Source: Tenacibaculum agarivorans
GTDB taxonomy: Bacteria > Bacteroidota > Bacteroidia > Flavobacteriales > Flavobacteriaceae
Length of the DNA: 64,000 nt
Assembly: GCF_001936575.1 (NCBI RefSeq)
Contig: NZ_MSMP01000030.1
Coordinates: 1 to 64,000, forward strand
Direction of reading: 5' to 3'
Position 1 is the stretch's first letter. Each line of letters opens with the position of its first letter. Shown in pieces: positions 1 to 7,436 of this stretch. Made by a program: the position numbers and the translations under genes. The notes beneath the pieces are model-generated. The model was not told the origin of the DNA. It was given only the letters and a program-made list of their open reading frames with translations, and made no database searches.

Positions 1-110
1 TGTGTATGTGTAATATTTTCAGGAGTTATAAGATTATGGTTAGTTAAGGCTTTATGTATACCATAATTTATGATCTCCATATCTTCAACGACTAAAATTT
101 TTTTAAACAT
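1..110 (-). CDS. Response regulator, N-terminal fragment (runs off the left edge)
   Basis: The reading frame starts at the ATG whose complement is at 108-110 and stays open to base 1, giving 36 codons. The product begins MFKKILVVEDMEIINYGI, the usual beta-1 strand and acidic pair of a receiver domain. The phospho-acceptor Asp and the output domain lie outside the window. It follows the sensor kinase gene on the same strand after 36 bases, so the two form a two-component pair. Because the kinase carries a HisKA_3-type box, a NarL/LuxR-type output domain is expected; this is inference from the partner, not seen. Confidence 0.8.
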   Translation of the reverse strand, partial: MFKKILVVEDMEIINYGIHKALTNHNLITPENITHT

Positions 111-146
111 ATTATCTTATTTAAAGAGCTGATAGAATAATAGTTA

Positions 147-2132
147 TTAAGTTGCATGAGGAAATTTCAATAAAACTTTTATTCCATTTTGCCTGTTGAC
201 TTCAAAATTAATTGTTCCACCGATTCCTTCAATAAGGTTTTCCATAATTGTAATTCCATTTTTTTTAGTCATTGTTTTTTCAGTAATACCTTTTCCATTA
301 TCTGTATATATAATATTTAAAGAGTTTTCTTCAGATTTAAAAATAATACTAGCTATTTTACAATTACTATGCTTTTCCATATTTACCATTAGTTCTTTTA
401 AAACTCGAAATAAGACTATTTTTTTATTGTTCTCAATACCTTTCCAATTTTGATTATCAATACCATTAAAGAAAATGTTTCTTTCTGAAGAAATATAACT
501 GTTCATCATCTCTTTGAGCTCTATATCAAAGTTTTCAAAATCAATATCATTACTTTCTCTTGAAATATCTCGAGCTTTATTATAAACAGAGTTTAGTTTA
601 CTTAAAATTTTAGGATCATCAGCATTATTAGTAACTAACATTTTTATCAGGTGGATATCGTTAGCTAAATGGTCATGTATTTTTTTTGATATTCTTTTTT
701 CTGCCTCATAAGCAGCATTTATTTTTTGAGCTTTATGCTGTTCTTCCTTAATTCTATTCCTTTGTTTTTGAATTTTTTGATAAAGAATGATATATATGGT
801 GATACCAATAATAGTTAATGAAAATAAAGAAATAATCCATAGTTTTTGCTCATGCTCTTGCGCTAGTTGTTTTTCTTTTAGAATTTTTTCTTTAGTCAAA
901 CGTTCATTTTCAAACCGAGTAGGAGCATAAATCTGACGGATTTTCTTTTGTGTTTCGCTTAATGACTTACTTATGGATTTAAATTTTTGCAGATCTTGAA
1001 TAGCATTTGGATCTATTTTAGTAATAAGATCTAAAGATTCTAATATAGAAACTTCATTATTAAATAGTATAGCGTTTTTATATGCATTCCTTGCATAAAA
1101 CATTGCTTTTTTAGAATTTTTTGAAATATAATATTTACTTAAATGTATATAGCTAGCGAATAAGTTTGATGGTATATTGTTTGATTCTCTTATAGCAAGA
1201 GCTTCAAGTAAAAGTTGTTCACTATCGCCGTTATTTGGATCTTGTAACCATTTTATTTTACCCAAATTACTTAATATTCTAGCATATTCAATAGTGCTAT
1301 TTCTTACAGTTTTATTTTTCAAAAGTTGAGTAAATAGTGTTATAGATTCTTTAAAAGAACCGTTGTCCGCAATTATATTGGCTTTGGTATTTTTAAATTT
1401 TAATAAATTAAGAATGCCTATTTTATCAATAGCCTCATTCTCTTTAATTAGTTGGAGTGTTTTATAATTCCATAGCAATGCCTGATTACTATTTTGTAGC
1501 TCTCGGTAGTTGGTAGCTATAAGATGATTCAATCCAGAAATAGTTTTTAAGTCTGAAAAATTGCTTATATATTTCAATCCATCAATAGCAGTAATATTAC
1601 TCCCTACATTATCTCCTAATACTTTTTGTTGATCAGCCATATAAAGCAATCTTTTGGCTGCGAGAAGGCTATCTTTTAAATTTCGATGAATTTGAAAAGA
1701 AGTATTATAATGGGTGAAAGAGGTTAGATGATTGGTTAAAGCTGAATTGTAGATCCCAAGTTTAAAATGAGCTTTTCCCATGTATGCACTATCTCTATTT
1801 TCTTTTGCTAACTTTAAAAGTTTGTAAGAAGTATTAATAGCCTCATTATATTTTTTTTGTTTGCTAAGTATGCTAGTTTTTAGCATATACCCTTTATAAA
1901 TTAATGGCTTTACAGGTAAATCAGAAGTGATAGCGATAAATTGATCAACTTGAACTAAGGTAGTATCGTTAGGAAGTTGTTTTTTTAGATTGTTGTAGTG
2001 ATTCGTTAAACTATCAAGAAACTTTGTGGCTTTACCATGTTTAACTTTTAGCTCAGAATGTTCATTACACCTTTGAAAAGTTGTGGTAAAAATGAAAAAC
2101 AGAAATAAGAGTATGTGTATCTTTCTGATCAT
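147..2132 (-). CDS. TPR-containing sensor histidine kinase (HisKA_3/NarX-like)
   Basis: A 661-residue membrane sensor kinase. The N-terminus is a hydrophobic export signal ending near a Cys at about residue 22, so it may be a lipoprotein-like anchor. Residues about 40-400 are alpha-helical TPR-type repeats that would lie in the periplasm. A single membrane helix sits near 431-452, followed by a short coiled coil. The phosphorylation box is KKIHDHLAND, with His486 the likely acceptor, and a HATPase_c domain follows with an N-box (ELMVNMEKHS) and a DNGKGI G-box. This is the standard architecture of flavobacterial TPR kinases paired with LuxR-type regulators; the regulator starts 36 bases downstream. 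The ligand is unknown. Confidence 0.85.
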   Translation of the reverse strand: MIRKIHILLFLFFIFTTTFQRCNEHSELKVKHGKATKFLDSLTNHYNNLKKQLPNDTTLVQVDQFIAITSDLPVKPLIYKGYMLKTSILSKQKKYNEAINTSYKLLKLAKENRDSAYMGKAHFKLGIYNSALTNHLTSFTHYNTSFQIHRNLKDSLLAAKRLLYMADQQKVLGDNVGSNITAIDGLKYISNFSDLKTISGLNHLIATNYRELQNSNQALLWNYKTLQLIKENEAIDKIGILNLLKFKNTKANIIADNGSFKESITLFTQLLKNKTVRNSTIEYARILSNLGKIKWLQDPNNGDSEQLLLEALAIRESNNIPSNLFASYIHLSKYYISKNSKKAMFYARNAYKNAILFNNEVSILESLDLITKIDPNAIQDLQKFKSISKSLSETQKKIRQIYAPTRFENERLTKEKILKEKQLAQEHEQKLWIISLFSLTIIGITIYIILYQKIQKQRNRIKEEQHKAQKINAAYEAEKRISKKIHDHLANDIHLIKMLVTNNADDPKILSKLNSVYNKARDISRESNDIDFENFDIELKEMMNSYISSERNIFFNGIDNQNWKGIENNKKIVLFRVLKELMVNMEKHSNCKIASIIFKSEENSLNIIYTDNGKGITEKTMTKKNGITIMENLIEGIGGTINFEVNRQNGIKVLLKFPHAT

Positions 2133-2249
2133 CCTCCTAATTTAAATTAATTTTCAATAAGTTTTAAGTCTAAAATAAAAAGAGGAATGATAATTTAATG
2201 TTTTCTTATCATCCCCCTAGCTGATATAATCTAGTGTATTAAAAGTAGA

Positions 2250-2666
2250 TTATTCTTCGTCATCATCAGGATCCACAGTTCCATCTTCACCAACAGTTGT
2301 TTGTGTATTGTTGTTTGAACAATTATTAGGATCAATTTCTGTGGTTTCTTGGTTCGTATAATCACTTTTTTCTTCGTCATCATCAGGATCTACAGTTCCA
2401 TCTTCACCAACAGTTGTTTGTGTATTGTTGTTAGAACAATTGTTAGGATCAATTTTTGTAGTTTCTTGGCTCGTATAATTACTTTTTTCTTCATTATTGT
2501 CAGAATCTACGGTTCCATCTTTACCAACAGCTAGCTGTGGTTTTTCATTAATATTATTTGTAATCAATTCTTCCTCTGTGCAACTGCTACAGATTAGCAG
2601 AGTTAATAATAATGCCGCTTTTATAATAATTGATAAAATACGATCTACGTGTTTTAAATTTTTCAT
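2250..2666 (-). CDS. Lipoprotein made of acidic 39-residue repeats
   Basis: A 138-residue protein. It has a short signal peptide with a lipobox-like LLICSSC, so lipidation at Cys27 or nearby is likely. The mature part is 2.5 copies of a 39-residue unit rich in Asp, Asn, Glu and Thr with cores GEDGTVDPDDDEE and EIDPNNCSNNN, each full unit carrying one Cys. The gene ends within a unit, right after DDDEE. The Asp/Asn-rich cores could bind calcium, but no canonical EF-hand loop is complete. It lies upstream of the sensor kinase on the same strand, 117 bases away, and may be co-transcribed. I do not recognise a family; the function is unknown. Confidence 0.6.
   Translation of the reverse strand: MKNLKHVDRILSIIIKAALLLTLLICSSCTEEELITNNINEKPQLAVGKDGTVDSDNNEEKSNYTSQETTKIDPNNCSNNNTQTTVGEDGTVDPDDDEEKSDYTNQETTEIDPNNCSNNNTQTTVGEDGTVDPDDDEE
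2253..2549 (-). repeat. Tandem repeat, period 117 bp, within the lipoprotein gene
   Basis: Unit starts are at 2253, 2370 and 2487, giving an exact 117-base (39-codon) period. The first two units are nearly identical; the third is diverged and partial. The period keeps the reading frame, so copy-number change would lengthen or shorten the protein without disrupting it. Confidence 0.9.
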
Positions 2667-3024
2667 TGTAATAAAATTTTAAATTCCGTAAGCATTTTTA
2701 ACTTGACTAGTATTCATTTAAAGCACCTACTTGTTTTTGTTTTTTTTAATCGTTTTGAACATGTTTTCTAAGCTTAGATGTAGTTACGTTGGCCTTACGT
2801 TACTGTTGCTGTTCGGATACAAATAGACGGATAAAGAGAGGTGTTTTATGGACATAGAAAAACAAGTTTGTGGGCATTGTGGACATGCCCTACAAAAGGT
2901 GTTTTTATAAAAATAAATAGTAGAAGAAAGACCGAGAAAAAGAGAAGAGTTACTTGTAATACATCGTATATATATAATCAATTCTGATTATGTAAAACCA
3001 TAATTTTTTTTTGAAATCGATAGA

Positions 3025-3032
3025 TAAATTTG
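3025..3032 (+). promoter_or_regulatory. Candidate -7 box for the SrfB/SrfC cluster
   Basis: TAAATTTG fits the Bacteroidota TAnnTTTG -7 element and lies 121 bases before the regulator start. There is no good TTG at the usual 19-21 base distance upstream, so the promoter would be weak or activator-dependent. The predicted start of transcription falls just before the palindrome at 3041. Confidence 0.4.
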
Positions 3033-3040
3033 AAAATCCT

Positions 3041-3055
3041 ACACAACTGTTGTGT
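3041..3055. promoter_or_regulatory. Perfect 15-base palindrome, candidate operator
   Basis: ACACAACTGTTGTGT has 7-base arms around a central T. It sits directly downstream of the candidate -7 box and about 98 bases before the first gene of the cluster, a position suited to a repressor. The cluster's own first gene encodes a candidate DNA-binding protein, so autoregulation is possible. This is inference from position and symmetry. Confidence 0.45.
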
Positions 3056-3152
3056 TAAATGAAGCTCGTTTTTACACGTTGAAATTTTAGGTGAAAAAAT
3101 AGTAGATGTAGAGGATTGAAAAGAGCATCAAAAAATCAAATAGTATATAAAA

Positions 3153-3902
3153 ATGGATAGGGAGATTATTATAAAAAAAATAGTAGTAGAAGCTTTTGAA
3201 GGAGCTAAAGAGAGATGTTTATCAAATAATAAAACGGCATGGGCTAAACATATTGCCACTGAAGTTGATGTAGGTGTTTCAGAGAAAACATTAAAAAGAG
3301 CCTACAATAAATATGTATTAGATAAAGTAGAAGAAGTGGCGCCAAAGGAGGAAACAATTTTATGTTTTTGTAGGTATTTAGGTTTCAATAGTTATGAAGA
3401 ATATGTTGAAGCTAGTAAAATTGAAATCTTAATGAAGAGCATGACTTATGAAAGGTTACTGAATTACGCGCCGATAAAAAAGCATGAGTTTATAGAAAAA
3501 CTTTCTAAAATATCCAGATTTAAAAATGAGGCTATTTACTATTGGTTAGGAGTACTCTTTTTAGAAACAACACAATATGAATTAGCAATATCCAATTTGA
3601 AAAAATCTATCAAACTTAACCCAACAAAAGGAGAGTATTATTACAATCTGGTATTAGCGAAAATAAATGGTAGACGCCCATTTGTTTTGACTAGCAACGA
3701 GATAGAAGAAATATTGAAGGACATAGAAATAGGATTACAATATAACTCAGAAATAACTGGATTTAACTATTTAAAATACATTATTCAAGAAGACTTTTAT
3801 AAAAATAGAGGTCTAGGTGTTAAAGGTGAAGAAATAAAATTAGAAGAGTATGAAAGAGAAACAAATGAATATAAAAGGTTGCTTAGAATGTTACAATTAT
3901 AA
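3153..3902 (+). CDS. Candidate transcriptional regulator with C-terminal TPR-like helices
   Basis: A 249-residue soluble protein and the first gene of the cluster. Residues about 1-75 are a helical region with the character of a DNA-binding domain (TAWAKHIATEVDVGVSEKTL, then KRAYNKYV), and residues 75-90 (LCFCRYLGFNSYEEYV) match a short motif often seen at the start of Bacteroidota regulators. Residues about 120-175 look like one or two TPR helices-turn-helices (YYWLGVLFLETTQYELAISN). There is no signal peptide or membrane helix. It is 18 bases ahead of the next gene. A role as local regulator or sensor is inferred from position and fold; no effector domain is visible. Confidence 0.6.
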   Translation: MDREIIIKKIVVEAFEGAKERCLSNNKTAWAKHIATEVDVGVSEKTLKRAYNKYVLDKVEEVAPKEETILCFCRYLGFNSYEEYVEASKIEILMKSMTYERLLNYAPIKKHEFIEKLSKISRFKNEAIYYWLGVLFLETTQYELAISNLKKSIKLNPTKGEYYYNLVLAKINGRRPFVLTSNEIEEILKDIEIGLQYNSEITGFNYLKYIIQEDFYKNRGLGVKGEEIKLEEYERETNEYKRLLRMLQL

Positions 3903-3920
3903 AACGAAAACTTACTATAT

Positions 3921-4601
3921 ATGACACCCATAGAGAATATGACTCAAAATGGAAAAAAAATATTTAAATACTTTTCCAAAGGTTTTTCATTAACAAAAAA
4001 AATAACAAGTCAAGAGTATGACGAACTCATAGACCAAGCTGTATTTCCACTATATAAAAAAGCATTAAAAAAGACGTTACTTGATAGCAGTGAATGTAAA
4101 CGAAAACCAGAGATGTTTTTCGCCCCAACTAGTGCTAAAAAAAGTTTAGGAGAACGTCATTTTAAGAAAGGGGAAGACAATGTATTACGATTCATTCCAA
4201 TTGTAGTTACTATAATGAATTTCACAGCTCATGAATTGGTGATTTATCAATGTTTGTTTGATCCAACTACAGAAGTAGCACTTAATGAGAGTACTTGGAC
4301 CTACTTTTATAAAGAAATTGTTTCCTTAGAAACTAAACAAGATTCAGGAGAAGGAGAGTTTTTAACACCTACTAAAAAAATGCTTTATAAAATACCAGTT
4401 GTTAATCTGTTTATAAAAGGGAAACATAAGCAATTTAATGTGTCTCAAGAGTTTATATTAACTACAAGAGGGAGTTCAAAATATAAAGTTAGATTGTCAG
4501 ATTTTGAAATTTTAGATGAAATAGGAGGAGAGTTTGAGACTTCAGACGTAGAAAAAACGATTAAAGCAATTCGTAGTGCCTTACGAGATAAACAACGTTA
4601 A
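3921..4601 (+). CDS. Conserved-looking soluble protein of unknown function, possibly PH-like
   Basis: A 226-residue protein with no signal peptide and no membrane helix. The N-terminal third is helical and Lys-rich. Residues about 90-210 alternate short strands (LRFIPIVVTIMNFTAHELVI, TWTYFYKEIVSLET, FILTTRGSSKYKVRLSDFEI) and end with a helix (VEKTIKAIRSALR). Strands followed by a closing helix and a YYKEIVS-like strand are typical of bacterial PH-like domains; this is a fold guess only. It follows the regulator by 18 bases and precedes a 146-base gap with hairpins. I do not recognise a named family. Confidence 0.55.
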   Translation: MTPIENMTQNGKKIFKYFSKGFSLTKKITSQEYDELIDQAVFPLYKKALKKTLLDSSECKRKPEMFFAPTSAKKSLGERHFKKGEDNVLRFIPIVVTIMNFTAHELVIYQCLFDPTTEVALNESTWTYFYKEIVSLETKQDSGEGEFLTPTKKMLYKIPVVNLFIKGKHKQFNVSQEFILTTRGSSKYKVRLSDFEILDEIGGEFETSDVEKTIKAIRSALRDKQR

Positions 4602-4616
4602 ATAACAAGATTTTTA

Positions 4617-4671
4617 GGGGTTTTACGTAAACCCATAAAATCACTCTCTTGTCACCTATTAATTTTAGGTG
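4617..4671 (+). other. Two small hairpins in the gap between cluster genes 2 and 3
   Basis: GGGTTT/AAACCC arms pair at 4617-4634 around a five-base loop, and CACCTA/TAGGTG arms pair at 4653-4671. Neither is followed by a run of T, so they are not convincing terminators. They could attenuate or process the transcript between the regulator pair and the membrane-protein genes. This is the only gap over 100 bases inside the cluster. Confidence 0.4.
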
Positions 4672-4747
4672 TCCATTAGAATAATTAATTAGCCGACAAT
4701 TAAATGAATCTAGTTCAATATTAAATTTTATAAAAACACACAATTTC

Positions 4748-5890
4748 ATGGGGAAAATTATACACAAGACCAAACCAAAGAAAGAAATAAAGAAAGAGGA
4801 TCAAAATATGGGATTTAAGATTATTTTCTTTGCGTTAAACTTTCTATTAGTTCCTTTTAGTGCGTATACTACTTTTAAAGGATACAGTCAATTTTTAGGA
4901 ATTCCGCTAGCGATTGTACTTGCATTAGCTACAGGCTTAATGTTTTTCGGGCTCAATTACGCGATAATGACCCTAAGAGAAGAGGGAAAACCACATTTTA
5001 AACAGTCCGTTGGTTTTTTACTGCCATTAATGATTAGCTTTTTCGGGAACTTCCCACATTTCTATGGAAATCAAATGCAAGGTTCCCTCTTAAATGAAGA
5101 GGTAACACATTATAAAACTACACTCACCAATACGTATAATACAGCTATTAATAAATTAGAAAGAAAGAGACTAGATGAAAGGCAAGGAATTGAATCAAAA
5201 AATGAATTGGATATTTTAAAAACAAATCTTGATGCTGATTTAAAAGAGTTAAAAGCTCAGATCCAAGATGGTGGATGTAAAGGAATGTGTAGACAAAAAT
5301 GGGAAGAAATAAGATCCTTATTTATGGAGTATAACAAGGTGCATAATGGTACTAACAATGCGCCACCACATATTTCACAAATTTTCACCAAGTCGTACAA
5401 TCAGTTTGAAAATTTAGCTATGTCAAATTTTAAAGCATTACTCAATAAACAAAAAAATGAAATTGAGAACATAGATGGACAAATAGACTTAGATATTAAA
5501 CTATTAAATGATACAGATTACTCGAACTTAGTTAAACTTTCAGATACGCTTTTAATGGCGCAAAATGAAGAAAGACTTAAAATTGAAGGAGGGAATCTCC
5601 TTAAAAGAATTAAAGCAACTAATGATGATTTAGGACAAAAAGCGAGTAAGTTACCAGGCTATGAATTCACCATACTTCCAGCACCAGAAGAAGTTAATAC
5701 TAAAAATATCAAAGGAGTATTAGAAAGCGCTTTTATAAAAAATGATAATAGTTCAGCTACGATATTTTCCATAATTCTAAGCTTAATCATAGATCTAGCA
5801 GTACTTGGTTTTGTGTTTTTGATTTTAAGTTTTAAAAAGGTTAATCAAGAAGAAGAAATTCGAGGGCCGAACATACAAACCCTTAGTTAA
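4748..5890 (+). CDS. Four-helix membrane protein with a long extracytoplasmic coiled-coil loop
   Basis: A 380-residue protein. After a Lys-rich N-terminus, three hydrophobic helices lie near residues 22-44, 51-74 and 86-104, and a fourth near 339-363. By the positive-inside rule the N- and C-termini are cytosolic and residues 105-338 face the periplasm. That loop is strongly helical and charged, with coiled-coil stretches, and carries a Cys177-x3-Cys181 pair (GGCKGMCRQKW) that could form a disulfide or bind metal. I recognise no family. Its place in the cluster, 43 bases before the FN3-GTPase gene, suggests a membrane anchor or sensor for the cytosolic switch proteins. Confidence 0.7.
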   Translation: MGKIIHKTKPKKEIKKEDQNMGFKIIFFALNFLLVPFSAYTTFKGYSQFLGIPLAIVLALATGLMFFGLNYAIMTLREEGKPHFKQSVGFLLPLMISFFGNFPHFYGNQMQGSLLNEEVTHYKTTLTNTYNTAINKLERKRLDERQGIESKNELDILKTNLDADLKELKAQIQDGGCKGMCRQKWEEIRSLFMEYNKVHNGTNNAPPHISQIFTKSYNQFENLAMSNFKALLNKQKNEIENIDGQIDLDIKLLNDTDYSNLVKLSDTLLMAQNEERLKIEGGNLLKRIKATNDDLGQKASKLPGYEFTILPAPEEVNTKNIKGVLESAFIKNDNSSATIFSIILSLIIDLAVLGFVFLILSFKKVNQEEEIRGPNIQTLS

Positions 5891-5933
5891 ATGAACAGAT
5901 TAAAATGAATTAATATTTATTACACAGAATATT

Positions 5934-7436
5934 ATGGCAAGATTTGGGAGTAAATTTATAGATAGAATAAAAGATAAAAAGAATAAAGGAGAAGAGAAAG
6001 TAGTATTTCCAGTAATACCCAAAAACATTAATGTTATTAATGTGACAGCTCACACTGTTGAAGTTTCTTGGGAACCAGGAAATGATGAAACTAGTTGGGA
6101 AATTGTTATTCAAGAAAATAATAAAGATAAACCTGCAATTGAAACAGGTACGTATACCTCGTCTAATACGCATTATAAAGAAACGGATTTACTTCCTTCT
6201 AAGGATTACGAAATTTATATAAGAGTTAATAATAATTCAGATGAAAGTATATGGGCTACACCTATAAAATTCACAACTTTATCCTCTTTAAATACAGAAT
6301 TTATATTTGAACCAAACTCTAGTGGTGATAAAGAAAACAGTGTTTTTGGTAAAGATACATTTCCTAATCAAGAAAATGATAATAAAAAGGAATTTAATCC
6401 AGAACCACTAAATGAAGAAGACCAAGCAGATAGTGTTTTCAACAACAAAAAACAGGAAAATATAAACGAAGATCTAAATAAGACCATTAATAGTAGTCCA
6501 AATAGAGATCCTGTCCCACCTCCCCAAAATCCTAGTAGTGAAAGTACACTTACAATTGATGCAGATTATGTGTACTTTTTTACGTTTGGTTTATCTACAG
6601 CTGGAAAAACAGCAATGTTATCAGGCGTTCTATACTATATGGAAACTTCTAGAATTGGAAGGTTAAGAACAAAAGGAGATGAGAGACATCAAAAACGAGG
6701 CAAAATGGTTCTTAATCAGATGAGAAAGAAAGTAAAGTCTGGAGTATTTGTTGATAGAACATCTGCTATGGATGCAACAGCTGCTAACTTACCTACAGAA
6801 ATTAATCTAAAATTTGAGCCTGCCGATTCCAATAAACCAGATATGCCATTTTGTTTAATGGAAATGGCAGGAGAAGATTTAGATGATATAAAACTAACTG
6901 AAGATGTAAATTCTGGAGACTTTGATGATAGAATAAAAGCGTATTTAACACACCCTGAATGTATGCTAGCATTTATATGTGTTATTGATACAGATTTAGG
7001 AGAAGAAGGAGGTATAAACCCGAGAGAGGAAAGTGAGAGCATAATCATGGAGTTTTTAGATTATCTCCATGAAATTGGGCATACAACAAATCCAATTTTA
7101 ATAAGTGTAAATAAGTGGGATAAGATAGCAGATCAATACGAAAATGTAGAAAGCTATTTACGAAAAGAGCACCCTTTATTGTACGGAGCACTAGCAGATA
7201 GAGATAGAGATGAAGTTGCTATTACAAAATTTTCTATAGGAGAAGTTGATAAGGAAGGAGCTACTTATGAGTATAATTCAGAAGATTCTAAAACAATTTT
7301 TAATTGGATGTATAGAATTGTAACTGGGGTAGCTTTTAATAAAGAGATTTCTTTTGAAAAAAGAAAAACAAAGACAAAAACTTCGTTAAAAGAAAAGTTG
7401 AGTAAAGGTTTTAAAAATATGATGTCAAATGAGTAA
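5934..7436 (+). CDS. Fibronectin type III - P-loop GTPase fusion (TRAFAC/DO-GTPase-like)
   Basis: A 500-residue soluble protein. Residues about 22-122 form a fibronectin type III domain (VEVSWEPGNDETSWEIVI; LLPSKDYEIYIRV). A low-complexity acidic Asn/Glu linker runs to about 200. The GTPase core follows: Walker A GLSTAGKT at 219-226, a G3-like EMAG at 310-313 in which the usual Asp is Glu, and a G4 NKWD at 393-396. The C-terminus is Lys-rich. There is no signal peptide, so this is FN3 in the cytosol, which is unusual. The core resembles the TRAFAC/DO-GTPase switches associated with bacterial conflict loci; the subfamily is inferred. Its stop codon overlaps the next gene by 8 bases, implying translational coupling. 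Confidence 0.75.
   Translation: MARFGSKFIDRIKDKKNKGEEKVVFPVIPKNINVINVTAHTVEVSWEPGNDETSWEIVIQENNKDKPAIETGTYTSSNTHYKETDLLPSKDYEIYIRVNNNSDESIWATPIKFTTLSSLNTEFIFEPNSSGDKENSVFGKDTFPNQENDNKKEFNPEPLNEEDQADSVFNNKKQENINEDLNKTINSSPNRDPVPPPQNPSSESTLTIDADYVYFFTFGLSTAGKTAMLSGVLYYMETSRIGRLRTKGDERHQKRGKMVLNQMRKKVKSGVFVDRTSAMDATAANLPTEINLKFEPADSNKPDMPFCLMEMAGEDLDDIKLTEDVNSGDFDDRIKAYLTHPECMLAFICVIDTDLGEEGGINPREESESIIMEFLDYLHEIGHTTNPILISVNKWDKIADQYENVESYLRKEHPLLYGALADRDRDEVAITKFSIGEVDKEGATYEYNSEDSKTIFNWMYRIVTGVAFNKEISFEKRKTKTKTSLKEKLSKGFKNMMSNE

Larger units (their letters stand above)
2667..3152. other. Intergenic region between divergent units
   Basis: This 486-base gap separates the minus-strand lipoprotein from the plus-strand cluster. 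I see no conserved gene in it. It holds a possible -7 box and a perfect 15-base palindrome just ahead of the cluster (listed separately). A 20-codon plus-strand reading frame at 2848-2910 with a CGHCG motif is present but could be chance. No tRNA-derived direct repeat was seen here. Confidence 0.5.

Noticed and set aside
2784..2981. 65-codon minus-strand reading frame
   Set aside because: The composition is odd for this genome, there is no homology that I recognise, and it overlaps the regulatory gap.
2667..3152. Left attachment repeat for an island at tRNA-Asn
   Set aside because: I looked for the tRNA 3' end sequence here and did not see it.
4561..4773. 70-codon minus-strand reading frame in the cluster
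   Set aside because: It spans a hairpin-rich gap and the ends of two real genes on the other strand.
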